A DNA stretch of 55,737 bases from CAZGTQ01 sp964528575 (GTDB lineage Bacteria; Planctomycetota; UBA1135; GCA-002686595), in contig CAZGTQ010000231.1 of NCBI GenBank assembly GCA_964528575.1, positions 1 through 55,737 on the forward strand, read 5' to 3'. A program made the position numbers and the translations under genes. This document shows positions 1-7,652 of this stretch, in pieces; within the stretch, counting starts at the first letter, position 1; every line of letters begins with the position of its first letter. The notes beneath the pieces are model-generated. The model was not told the DNA's origin, did no database searches, and saw only the letters and a program-made list of their open reading frames with translations.

Positions 1-1140
1 CGAGCCGAGCACGAGCGCGCCCTCTTCCTCGACCTCGACGCGCGGCTCGTCGCCGCCCGCGAGGTACACGAGCTCGTGCGTCGGCGCGCCCTGTGCGAGG
101 AAGCGCGCGACGTCGCGCGCGAGCACGTCCGGCGCCGCCCAGTGGCCGTTGTGTCCCAGGTCCGCGCCCGGCTCGCCGCGCCCGTAGCGCTTCCACGCCC
201 ACGGCGTCCCGTGCCGCGCCTCCGCGCTCCCGAGCGCCTCGCGCAACTCGCGCTGGTCGGGCTCCTCGGGGAAGAACGCGTCCGCCGCCGGCCAGATCAC
301 GAGCGTCGGCGCGCGCAGGTCCGCGAGCCGCGCCCGCGCGTCGTGCTCGCCGAGCGCGCGCAGCACGCCGATCCACGTCCCCAGCGGCGTGCGCAGCGTC
401 TCGTCGGCGATCGCCGCGAGCAGCGCCGGGTCCGCGCCCGGCTCGGCCACCCACTCCTGCGCCACCCAGCGCGCCGCGTCCGGATCCGCGTCGAGCGGCG
501 TGCGCTCCCACGCGTCGTCGGGGAACCGCAGCCCCTGCGCCACGAGGGCGTCCTTCCACGCGCCCTCGACGAGCCCGTCGCGCAGCATCTCGCCGGCGAG
601 CGGATTGCCGCCGATCTTTGCGCTCGTGCCGATCAGCACGAGCTTGCCGACGCGCTCGGGCGCCGCGAGCGCGAGCTCCTGCGCGACGACGCTGCCCAGC
701 GAGTGCCCGACGACGTGCGCCCGCTCGATCCCCTCGCGCTCGAGCAGCGCGAGCGCGTCCGCCACGAAGCGCTCGAGCTCGAAACAGCGCTCCGGCTCGG
801 CGCGGCAGGCGGCGTCGGGGGGCAGCGCCGAGCCGCCGTGCCCGCGCTGGTCGAGCGCGACGAGGCGCAGATCGGGCCGCAGCGCCGCGAGGTGGCGCAT
901 CACGGGCAGGAACGAGCGGCTCGTGTCGGTGTATCCGTGCAGGAAGAGCACGGCCTCGCCGGCGGGGTCGCCGAGCTCGACCCAGCGGGCGGAGATCCCG
1001 GTCGGGAGCTCCGCGCGGCGCTCGAGCGGCGCGGGCTCGGCCGCCGCGACCGCCGGATCGCGCTCGACGAAGCCGCAGGACGGGAACGCGAGGCCGGCCG
1101 CGAGAGCGGCGGCCCGCACGAGGGAAGTCGAGTGTCGCAT
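1..1140 (-). CDS. Alpha/beta-hydrolase, exported, 3' end cut off by the window edge
   Basis: The 380 visible codons read without a stop to base 1, so the C-terminus is missing. An N-terminal hydrophobic stretch ends in AFPSC near residue 22, which suggests export and possibly a lipid-modified Cys, although the lipobox is imperfect. The fold is supported by HGY at about residue 69 (oxyanion side), the nucleophile elbow GHSLG at 145-149 (Ser147), a probable acid in PAADAFF (Asp287) and the His region GHNGHW near 330-333. This is the full Ser-Asp-His order of an alpha/beta-hydrolase. Substrate cannot be told; esterase, lactonase or peptidase are all possible. The ATG has AGGG just upstream. Confidence 0.85.
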   Translation of the reverse strand, partial: MRHSTSLVRAAALAAGLAFPSCGFVERDPAVAAAEPAPLERRAELPTGISARWVELGDPAGEAVLFLHGYTDTSRSFLPVMRHLAALRPDLRLVALDQRGHGGSALPPDAACRAEPERCFELERFVADALALLEREGIERAHVVGHSLGSVVAQELALAAPERVGKLVLIGTSAKIGGNPLAGEMLRDGLVEGAWKDALVAQGLRFPDDAWERTPLDADPDAARWVAQEWVAEPGADPALLAAIADETLRTPLGTWIGVLRALGEHDARARLADLRAPTLVIWPAADAFFPEEPDQRELREALGSAEARHGTPWAWKRYGRGEPGADLGHNGHWAAPDVLARDVARFLAQGAPTHELVYLAGGDEPRVEVEEEGALVLGS

Positions 1141-1149
1141 GCGAGCCCT

Positions 1150-1240
1150 GGCGCAAAGGAGCGCGCCGGGGCGCCACGCTTTCCACGATCGGCGGCAAGA
1201 GTCGGCTCGTCGCGCGCGAGCGAGAGCCCGCGCGGGTTGC
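1150..1240 (-). pseudogene. Probable decayed, internally deleted copy of the ATP-grasp gene and its 3' flank
   Basis: Bases 1150-1187 match 2203-2240 at 37 of 38 positions, and 1188-1209 keep weaker similarity to 2241-2262, which spans the stop of the ATP-grasp gene. Bases 1210-1240 match 2946-2976, inside that gene, at 30 of 31 positions. The two blocks have the same order and orientation as in the intact locus, but are 22 bases apart instead of about 705. The simplest reading is an old duplication with an internal deletion. No open frame of useful length survives. Composition bias could inflate the second match. Confidence 0.45.
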
Positions 1241-1256
1241 GCCACCTTCCCGCGTC

Positions 1257-1700
1257 TCACGAATACCGCACGCGCGCGCGCCACAGCCCGAACCAGTACG
1301 GCAGGAGGATCAGCGGCCACAGGCGCGGCAGGTCCCAGTCGTGCTCCCCATGGAACCCCGCCAGATCGAGCAAACCCGCCGTGAGCACGACCAGGAGCGC
1401 GACGGGATACGCGACGGCAAGCGCCTCGAGCTGGATGCGGCGTTCGAGCTCGTCCATCGCGCGCACGTTGCGCACGTAGTAGACCATCAGCAGGGCGAAG
1501 GGCAGCACCGGCGCGAGCGCGAAGGCCAGGGCGACGAGCGAGCCCTGCGGCCGCGTCTCGATGCCCCAGCGCGCGAGCACGTAGCTCGCCAGGAAGACGA
1601 GCGCGACCGCGAGGAAGCGGGCGCCGGACGTCCCGCCCGTGCGTTCGGCGGGAGGCGAGGACGACGGAGTCGGAGCAGGGTGCGAAGGACTCGGATTCAT
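1257..1700 (-). CDS. Small four-helix membrane protein, partner of the upstream HTH regulator
   Basis: A 147-residue protein of no recognised family. After a Pro/Ser-rich N-terminal tail of about 35 residues it has about four hydrophobic segments: AVALVFLASYVLARW, ALAPVLPFALLMVYYV, VALLVVLTAGLLDLAG and LWPLILLPYWFGLW. Between helices 2 and 3 lies a charged stretch, MDELERRIQLEA. The chosen ATG overlaps the stop of the HTH gene by four bases (ATGA), implying translational coupling. Small HTH regulators paired with a short integral membrane protein are common in bacteria; the membrane partner may modulate or be the target of the regulator, but this is inference. Confidence 0.8.
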   Translation of the reverse strand: MNPSPSHPAPTPSSSPPAERTGGTSGARFLAVALVFLASYVLARWGIETRPQGSLVALAFALAPVLPFALLMVYYVRNVRAMDELERRIQLEALAVAYPVALLVVLTAGLLDLAGFHGEHDWDLPRLWPLILLPYWFGLWRARVRYS

Positions 1701-1918
1701 GACGCGGTCTCTTTCTCTTGGGGGGCGTCGGCGGGGAAGAACACGTCCTCGATGCGGCGCTCGAACAGGCGCGCCATCGCGAAGGCGAGCGGCAACGAGG
1801 GGTCGTACTTCCCGGTCTCGATGGCGTTGACGGTCTGGCGCGAGACGCCCAGGCGCTCGGCCAGCTCGGCCTGCGACCACTCGCGCTCGGCGCGCAGGAC
1901 TCGGAGGCGGTTGTTCAC
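1697..1918 (-). CDS. Cro/CI-type HTH transcriptional regulator, 73 aa
   Basis: A compact one-domain DNA-binding protein. The helix-turn-helix lies at about residues 13-35, with AELAERLGVSRQTVNAIE, a typical XRE motif, followed by GKYDPSLPLAFAMARLF, as in the short YozG/YgzD-like regulators. It starts with GTG. The following membrane-protein gene begins inside its stop codon. The AT-rich upstream region carries a perfect palindrome CAAGCTAGCTTG, a plausible autoregulatory operator. No effector domain is present. Confidence 0.9.
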   Translation of the reverse strand: MNNRLRVLRAEREWSQAELAERLGVSRQTVNAIETGKYDPSLPLAFAMARLFERRIEDVFFPADAPQEKETAS

Positions 1919-1948
1919 GGGGGAAGTGTCGGCGTACCGCGACAGATT

Positions 1949-1964
1949 GTCAAGCTAGCTTGTC
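1949..1964. promoter_or_regulatory. Candidate operator upstream of the HTH regulator
   Basis: The perfect 12-bp palindrome CAAGCTAGCTTG (1951-1962), flanked by one further complementary G/C pair, sits about 30 bases upstream of the regulator start in an unusually AT-rich patch. A shorter related palindrome, CAAGCTTG, lies at 1976-1983. Position and symmetry fit a dimeric XRE regulator binding its own promoter. The binding itself is inferred. Confidence 0.45.
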
Positions 1965-1983
1965 TAAAAGAAATGCAAGCTTG

Positions 1984-2254
1984 ACACCTCCCGCTTCGAG
2001 CTCGTCCGCGGGGGAGACGGCGCTCCGCGGGCCTTCCTGCGGACGAGTTGCGGCTCGCGATGCCGCGCTACGACTCGTGCCTGCTCGTCAGGCTGGTCGC
2101 CGAGAGCGGATCCACGAGCGGCATCCGGGAGGAGCGGCGCAGCGCGGCCGAGATCACCCGCGTGCACTTCCCGGCGTTGTCTGCCGCCGGAGTTCCGACG
2201 CAGGCGCAAAGGAGCGCGCCGGGGCGCCACGCGTTCCACGCTCGACTGCTCGAG
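1984..2254. other. Intergenic region, 271 bp, with a dispersed repeat
   Basis: Between the HTH gene's promoter region and the end of the ATP-grasp gene I find no convincing gene; short open frames here lack a recognisable domain and a ribosome site. It holds one copy (2203-2240) of the 38-base repeat also found at 1150-1187. That repeat contains a small hairpin, GGCGC...GCGCC. Confidence 0.5.
2203..2240. repeat. 38-bp dispersed repeat, second copy
   Basis: Matches 1150-1187 at 37 of 38 bases in the same orientation. It lies 15 bases beyond the 3' end of the ATP-grasp gene, while the first copy lies just upstream of the hydrolase start codon. It looks like part of a duplicated 3' flank. Confidence 0.7.
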
Positions 2255-3283
2255 TCACGTCGATTGCCAGAGCGCCCGGTAGCGCAGGCCGAGCCCGAGG
2301 ACCTTTCCGACGAGCTTCTCGAAGTCGTACCCCGCCTTCTGCGCCGCCCGCGCGAAGTCCTCGTCGCTCGACAGGTCCGGGTTCGGGTTCGCCTCGATGA
2401 CGTAGACCTTGTCGTCGCGGTCCATGCGCAGGTCCATGCGCGCGAAGCCGGACAGGTCGAGCGCGCGGTAGACGCGCTTGGCGACGCGGGCGATCTCCCG
2501 CTCGAGCTCCTCGCCCAGGCCCTTCGCGCGCCCGGTCTCGAGCCCGATCTTCTTCTGGTACGCCCAGTTCCACTTGATGCGCGCCGTCGCGATCGGCTCG
2601 TTCCCCTCCGGCAGATCGCCGAAGAACATCTCCCACACGGGAAAGGTCTCGAGCCGCTGGTTGCCGACGACGCCGATCGTGAGCTCGCGCCCCTCGACGT
2701 ACTCCTCGGCGATCGCGTCGCTGCCGACGTTGCGGTGGATGAAGTCGACACGCTCGGCGAGCGCATCGTCGCTCGACACGATCGAGGCCTGCGAGATCCC
2801 CCACGACGCCTCCTCGACCGTCGACTTGACGATCAGCGGAAACCCGACCTTCTTCGGCCGCCGCACGCGCCGCCCCTTGGGAAACACGACGAACGCGGGC
2901 ACGCGGATCCGGTGCCACGCGAGGATCTTCTTCGACAGCGCCTTGTCGCGCGCGAGCAAGAGCCCGCGCGGGTTGCACCCGGTGTACGCCGTCTTGAGCA
3001 GCTCGAGGTAGCTCACGACGTGCGCGTCGTAGACCCCCACGCCGTGGAACTCGATCAAGAGGTTGAAGCAGACGTGCGGCTTCCAGTCGTCGATCGCCTC
3101 CCGCAGCGGCCGCAGGTCGTCCGCGATCCCGAGGAACCGCACGTCGTGCCCCAGGTGCCGCAGCGTGTGGTAGACGTCGAAGTCCGTCCGCACCCGCACG
3201 AGCTCGGCGTCGGTGAGCCCCTCGACGCTGTCCGGCGGGACGTTGTCAGGGTGCGAGAGCACGAGCACGCGATAGCGCCTCAT
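2255..3283 (-). CDS. ATP-grasp protein, D-alanine-D-alanine-ligase-like
   Basis: 342 residues with the three-part ATP-grasp layout: an N-terminal Rossmann-like part starting RRYRVLVLSHPDN, a central part with YTGCNPRGLLLARDKALSK and the ATP-binding strand FPLIVKSTVEEASWGIS, and a C-terminal Mg-binding end with GFARMDLRMD and VIEANPNPDLS, where Glu and Asn are the usual metal ligands. This architecture forms an acyl phosphate and condenses it with an amine. True Ddl signatures are only partly kept, so the substrate may be another carboxylate. A TTG six bases upstream is possible; the ATG is preferred. It ends beside a repeat that also occurs at 1150-1187. Confidence 0.8.
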   Translation of the reverse strand: MRRYRVLVLSHPDNVPPDSVEGLTDAELVRVRTDFDVYHTLRHLGHDVRFLGIADDLRPLREAIDDWKPHVCFNLLIEFHGVGVYDAHVVSYLELLKTAYTGCNPRGLLLARDKALSKKILAWHRIRVPAFVVFPKGRRVRRPKKVGFPLIVKSTVEEASWGISQASIVSSDDALAERVDFIHRNVGSDAIAEEYVEGRELTIGVVGNQRLETFPVWEMFFGDLPEGNEPIATARIKWNWAYQKKIGLETGRAKGLGEELEREIARVAKRVYRALDLSGFARMDLRMDRDDKVYVIEANPNPDLSSDEDFARAAQKAGYDFEKLVGKVLGLGLRYRALWQST

Positions 3284-3300
3284 CGCCAATCACTCATCTG

Positions 3301-3485
3301 GAACTGGCTCCCTTCCGTGTTGGTCGCCCCCCTCGCTCCGACGCGATCCGCGCGCGAATCGGCCGATTCGGTGCTTTGCGCGTCGGGGCAGGCCCTGCGC
3401 AACCGCGAAAACCCTCCGCAACGCCGCAGGAGCGCGATTCGGAGCGCCGGAGCACCCCCCCACCAACACGGATGCGAGCCAGTTC
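3301..3485. repeat. Inverted-repeat element of about 185 bp (MITE-like or long hairpin)
   Basis: The arms 3301-3324 and 3462-3485 are inverted repeats matching at 22 of 24 positions; the outer ends read GAACTGGCTC on opposite strands. Inside is a perfect 14-bp palindrome, GAATCGGCCGATTC (3356-3369), and further weak symmetry. The element fills the whole gap between the metallopeptidase stop (3486-3488) and the ATP-grasp gene. It has no transposase. Short frames inside are not credible genes. It may be a miniature transposable element or a transcript-processing/attenuation hairpin. Confidence 0.6.
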
Positions 3486-4529
3486 TCATCGGGCATAGGT
3501 GGGGTAGCCACCGTGGAGCTGGTTCATCACCCGCACCGTCAGCACGATCGCCGCGTCGAGCCGCGTCTCGCGCTCGCCGCGCGCGAGGCGCAGGCCTGCG
3601 ATCAGGCAGTCGTCGATCATCTCGTCGAGCGCCTGGTCGACGACGTAGCGGTGTTGGCCGGTCAGCCGCGCGACGCGCCGGCGCAGGAGCGTGCGGTGCT
3701 CGCGCAGGAACGCCGCCGCCGAGCGGCGCTTCGCGTGCGTCGGGTCGTTCGAGAACAGCGGGGTCAGATCGCGCACGTCGACCGTCACCCAGTCGTCGCC
3801 GTAGCGCGCCTGCTTCGCCGCGTAGTGCTCGCGCAGCGTGATGCGCATCCGCGGGAGCGACTCGGGGCGCTCGCGCGAGCGCTCGAGCGCCGGCCGGTCG
3901 GCGATCTCGCTCATCAGCTCGTCGACGAGCTCGAGCTTGCGCAGCGCCGGCCAGCCCTCGTAGTCGCGCCGCCAACGCGCGCCGGGCTGGAGCCACACCG
4001 CGAACGTCTCCGCGAAGTCCTCCAGCGGGTGGCTCTGCGCATACCAGTTGCGCAGGTTGACGACGAACTTGCGGCTGTACGGCTTGGGCACGTAGGTCGC
4101 CCGATACGGCGTCCCGACGCTGCCGAACGCCGCGCGCCAGCGCTTGCGCCTGTGCAGCCGGTACGCGTTGCAGATCGCGTGGCCGGTCTCGTGACGCAGG
4201 AGCCTCAGGCACTGGTCGCGCGAGCCGCCCTCGACCTCGGCCATGTGGCGGCGCTCCAGCCGCACGAGCCGCCGGTGCGCGAGATAGAACGGGACCGCGA
4301 GGCCCGGCACGCCGTCGGGCGTGAACCAGTCGACCGACAGCCAGACGTGCGGCCGGAAGCGCAGGCCGCGCCGCGCGAGCTCGTCCCGCAGGCGCTCGAC
4401 GCGCGGCGCGACGGCGCTCTCCTCGAGCCGCAGCCCGAGGTCGCAGAGCCGCATGTCCAGCAGCTCGTCGTCGCTCGCACTCGCCCACCGGGGCTCGCGC
4501 CCCCTCCGCCTCGCGCCGCGCCGCACCAC
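3486..4529 (-). CDS. Putative zinc-binding metallopeptidase (Peptidase_Mx-like)
   Basis: About 347 residues. The zinc site is RHETGHAICNAYRLH, an HExxH helix, with a downstream glutamate in DFAETFAVWLQPG as probable third ligand. The surroundings, DELLDMRLCDLGLRLE, FRPHVWLSVDWFTPDGVPG and PYSRKFVVNLRNWYAQSHPLEDF, match a family I know from planctomycetes and related bacteria as putative zinc-binding metallopeptidase. No signal peptide is seen, so it is likely cytoplasmic. Function is unproved. The start is uncertain: GTG at 4529 or 4526 keeps the conserved SASDDELLDMRL segment, while the first ATG at 4454 would remove it. Confidence 0.75.
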   Translation of the reverse strand: MVRRGARRRGREPRWASASDDELLDMRLCDLGLRLEESAVAPRVERLRDELARRGLRFRPHVWLSVDWFTPDGVPGLAVPFYLAHRRLVRLERRHMAEVEGGSRDQCLRLLRHETGHAICNAYRLHRRKRWRAAFGSVGTPYRATYVPKPYSRKFVVNLRNWYAQSHPLEDFAETFAVWLQPGARWRRDYEGWPALRKLELVDELMSEIADRPALERSRERPESLPRMRITLREHYAAKQARYGDDWVTVDVRDLTPLFSNDPTHAKRRSAAAFLREHRTLLRRRVARLTGQHRYVVDQALDEMIDDCLIAGLRLARGERETRLDAAIVLTVRVMNQLHGGYPTYAR

Positions 4530-4579
4530 GCGGACCGAACCTAGCGAGTCGGACCGCGCGATGCTCGCCTCGCGCCGGC

Positions 4580-7500
4580 CTAACGATCGAGCGCGACGCG
4601 CAGCGGCTCCGCCTGCGCGCGTGACGCAGCCGCGCCGATCTCGAGCTCCGCGGAGCCGGAGAGCCCCTCCGCCGTGCCGCAGTGCAGCCGGTAGCGGCCC
4701 GGCGCGAGCGATACGTCCGCCACCGCCTCGCCGCCGGCGGGCACCAGATCGAGCCGCTGCCAGACGACCCGCCCGCCCGCGTCGCGCACCTCGCACCACG
4801 CGCGCTCGCCGCTCGCTCCGACGAGCACGACGCGGCGCGTCGCCGCGGGCGCGAGCGCGAGGCTGCGCTCGACCTCCGCGCCCGGGCCGGCGTCGAAGTC
4901 GAGCGCGAACGGCACCAATCCCTCGCCCTGCGCCCGCAGCACGTACGCGCCCGGCCGCAGGGGGGCCGAGCGCAAGAGCCCGTCGCCCGCCGGCCCGAGC
5001 GCGCCCGGCACGAGCCGGCCGTCCGCGTCGAGCAGCGTGCAGCGCAGCGTCGCGAGCGCGTCCGGCGCGACACGGCTCGCGTCGACGCGCAACACGAGCC
5101 GCGCGCCCGCCTCGAGCCGCGCGGTGCCGAGGTCGATCGTCTCGCCCGCGCGGAGCTCGGGCTCGCCGAGCGCGAGCCGCGGCGCGCCGTCGGCGACCGC
5201 CGTGACGCGCCACCGCCCCGGCGGCACGCGCTCGAGCGCGAACGCTCCGCTCGCCGCGTCGACGCCGATCTCGCGCCACAGGGCGAGCTCCTCGTGCCAC
5301 AGGTTCACGCGCGCGCCCGCGGCCGGCTCGCCGTCCGCGCCGAGCACGACGCCCTCGATGCGGCCGCTCGTCGCCGCGGTGCGCGCGCGCAGCTCGAGCT
5401 CGAGCCCGCCGGGCGCCACGCCGCGCCGGATCGCGAGCGGGAACGCGCACTCGTCGTCGTCGGCGAGAACGTCGTACAGGCCGTCGGGCAGGTCGGCGAG
5501 CACGAAACGGCCGTCGCCGTCCGCCGCGTCGAGCCGCACGAGCATGCCTTCCGGGGTGCTCGCGCTGACGAGCGCGTCCGCGACCGGAGCGCCGCGCTCG
5601 TCGACGACGCGGCCGGCGATCGCGCCCGCCGCGCCGCCCGACCGCAGCACCGGGTCCCAGCGCGCGGTGGCACCCTCGCGCAGGGCGAGCTCCACCTGCG
5701 CGCGACCACGGCCGGGGAGCTCCGCGACGAGGTGCACCGTCCCGGCCGGCAGGTCGCCGAGCTCGTACGCGCCGGCGGCGCCGGAGTACGCCCGACTCGC
5801 GAGCTCGCCGCCGGCGACGCTGCGCACCTCGGCGCCCGCGACCGGCGCGCCGTCCGCGTCGCGCACGACGCCCGCCGCGCGCGCCGCCCAGGAAAGCCGC
5901 ACCTCGAGCACGTTCGGGCCGGCCGCGACGACCGCGAGCTCGCCCGACCAGGGCGCGTGCCCCGCCGCGCGCACGTGCACCGGCGCGGCGCCGAGCGGGA
6001 CCGCGGCGAGCGCGAAGCCGCCGTCCTCGCCCGTGCGCGCGAGCAGCGTTGGCGCGCTCGCGCTCGACGCGCCGTCGGGCGTGCGGCCGAAGCGCGGCTC
6101 GTCGTCGCCGAGCTGGACGAGCGCGCCCGCGAGCGACGCTCCGTCCGCGTCGAGGACGCGCCCGCGGACCGGGGCGCCCGCGCGGTCGAGCACGAGCCGC
6201 ATCGGGACCCGCTGTCCCGGCTCGCCGACGACGCGGCGCGCGTGCGGCGCCGCGAGCCCCGGCGCGCTCGCCGAGATCCAGCTCTGCTTCGCGAGCGCCT
6301 CGAGCGCGAACGTGCCGTCGTGCGCGGTGCGCGCGACGACGTGCGCGCGCGCCGGACGGCTGCGCTCGGACACCGCGACGTCCGCGCCGGCGACGGGCGC
6401 GCCCGCCGCGTCGACGACGAGGCCTTCGACGAGCACGCCCGCGGGCACCGCGAGCCGCAGCTCGCGCTCCTCGCCGGCGACGACCTCCGTCGGGCCGGCC
6501 TCGCCGCGCAAGAGGCGTACGTCGGCGACGCCGGCCGGAACGCGCTCGAAACGCGCGACGCCGTCCGCGCCGGTCGTCGCGCGCAGCGGCCGCGGGAACG
6601 ACGCCTCCACGTCGGCGGGCAGCACGAGCACGACCTCGCCCGCGACGGGCGCGCCGCCTGCGGCCCGCTCGGCGCGCACGAGGAGCGTGCCGCTCGGCGC
6701 GCGCGCGGCCGTGGGCTCCTCGGACGCGACGGCCGGCGGCGTGGGCGCGGGCGCGGGCGCCGCGACACGCTCCGCGTCGACCCGCGGCTCGGCCGACGGC
6801 TCGCGAACCGGCTCGGGCCGCGCGCCGTCGGGCACGCGTGCGACGCGAGGCTCCCGCGGCGCGTCCGCGGGACTCGACGCTGCGCGCCACAGCGGCACGG
6901 CGGAAACGAGGACGAGCGCGCACGCGACGACGATCCAGGCCTTCTTCATGACGAGGGCTCCGGCGACGGCGCCTGCGAGCGACGCGGCGGGCTGCGCGGC
7001 AGCGGCGTGCGCGAGCACGGCGCTGCGCACCGCATCGAGCCCGCGCGCGGGCGAGCCGAGCGTCGCGAGCGCGGCGCCCGCGAAGCTCGCCGGCAGCGCG
7101 CGGCGCACGAGCTCGAGCCCGCGCGCGAGCTGCGAGCGCACGGTGCCCGGCGGACGGCGCAGCGCGTGCGCGATCTCCGTGGCGCTCAGGCCGTGCCGCA
7201 GGCGCAGGATCAGGACGGGTTGGAACGGCTCGGGGACGCGGAGCAGCACGCGGTCGAGCGCGTCGGCGAGCTCCTGCCGCTCGGCCTGCTCGTCCGGCGT
7301 CTCGGGCGGCCGGCGCTCGATGCGCGCGGGATCGGGCGAGCGGCTCGCGCGCCAGCGCTCGGAGCGCCGCACGTTCGCCAGGATGCCGAGCAGCCACGGC
7401 AGGACGCGCTGACTCTCGTCGAACCGGTCCGCGCTCTCGATCGCCGCCGCGAAGGTCGCCTGCAGGAGGTCCTCGGCGTCGGCGGGCCGGCCGGCGAGGT

Positions 7501-7612
7501 GCAGCGCGACGTGCAGGAGCTCCGGCGCGACGCGGTCGTACAGCTCGCCGAGGACGGCGGGCCGCCGCGTGCGCCGGTACAGCGCGAAGAGTTGCTCGAG
7601 TGTCCGCTCCAC
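4580..7612 (-). CDS. ECF sigma factor fused through a membrane helix to carboxypeptidase-regulatory-like repeats
   Basis: One uninterrupted 1010-residue frame. Residues 1-90 resemble sigma-70 region 2 (ADAEDLLQATFAAA, LPWLLGILANVRR) and 110-165 region 4, with the HTH LSATEIAHALRRPPGTVRSQ. A hydrophobic helix, AWIVVACALVLVSAVPLW, follows at 224-241. Then about 750 residues hold many beta-sandwich repeats of the form G-x-V-x-D-x-x-G-x-P-V-A-G-A, typical of the CarboxypepD_reg fold. The GTG start has AAGGAAGG just upstream. This could be a membrane-anchored sigma factor with an external sensor. Alternatively Met222 (MKKAW, base 6949, GGAG eight bases upstream) looks like a second start encoding a separately exported repeat protein of 789 residues. 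Both products may be made. Confidence 0.8.
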   Translation of the reverse strand: MERTLEQLFALYRRTRRPAVLGELYDRVAPELLHVALHLAGRPADAEDLLQATFAAAIESADRFDESQRVLPWLLGILANVRRSERWRASRSPDPARIERRPPETPDEQAERQELADALDRVLLRVPEPFQPVLILRLRHGLSATEIAHALRRPPGTVRSQLARGLELVRRALPASFAGAALATLGSPARGLDAVRSAVLAHAAAAQPAASLAGAVAGALVMKKAWIVVACALVLVSAVPLWRAASSPADAPREPRVARVPDGARPEPVREPSAEPRVDAERVAAPAPAPTPPAVASEEPTAARAPSGTLLVRAERAAGGAPVAGEVVLVLPADVEASFPRPLRATTGADGVARFERVPAGVADVRLLRGEAGPTEVVAGEERELRLAVPAGVLVEGLVVDAAGAPVAGADVAVSERSRPARAHVVARTAHDGTFALEALAKQSWISASAPGLAAPHARRVVGEPGQRVPMRLVLDRAGAPVRGRVLDADGASLAGALVQLGDDEPRFGRTPDGASSASAPTLLARTGEDGGFALAAVPLGAAPVHVRAAGHAPWSGELAVVAAGPNVLEVRLSWAARAAGVVRDADGAPVAGAEVRSVAGGELASRAYSGAAGAYELGDLPAGTVHLVAELPGRGRAQVELALREGATARWDPVLRSGGAAGAIAGRVVDERGAPVADALVSASTPEGMLVRLDAADGDGRFVLADLPDGLYDVLADDDECAFPLAIRRGVAPGGLELELRARTAATSGRIEGVVLGADGEPAAGARVNLWHEELALWREIGVDAASGAFALERVPPGRWRVTAVADGAPRLALGEPELRAGETIDLGTARLEAGARLVLRVDASRVAPDALATLRCTLLDADGRLVPGALGPAGDGLLRSAPLRPGAYVLRAQGEGLVPFALDFDAGPGAEVERSLALAPAATRRVVLVGASGERAWCEVRDAGGRVVWQRLDLVPAGGEAVADVSLAPGRYRLHCGTAEGLSGSAELEIGAAASRAQAEPLRVALDR

Positions 7613-7652
7613 GCCCTTCCTTGCGACGAAGCCTGCGAGCGACTCCCGCGAA

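Noticed and set aside
93..1958. A 621-codon plus-strand frame across the hydrolase gene
   Set aside because: Arg/Ala/Pro-rich shadow of the minus-strand hydrolase, which has a full catalytic triad. Other long frames of this type were dropped for the same reason.
1964..2239. A 91-codon minus-strand frame
   Set aside because: It covers the AT-rich promoter and the 38-base repeat; the sequence shows no domain.
3290..3511. A 73-codon open frame in the gap between the metallopeptidase and ATP-grasp genes
   Set aside because: It lies inside the inverted-repeat element, overlaps the metallopeptidase end and has no ribosome site or domain.
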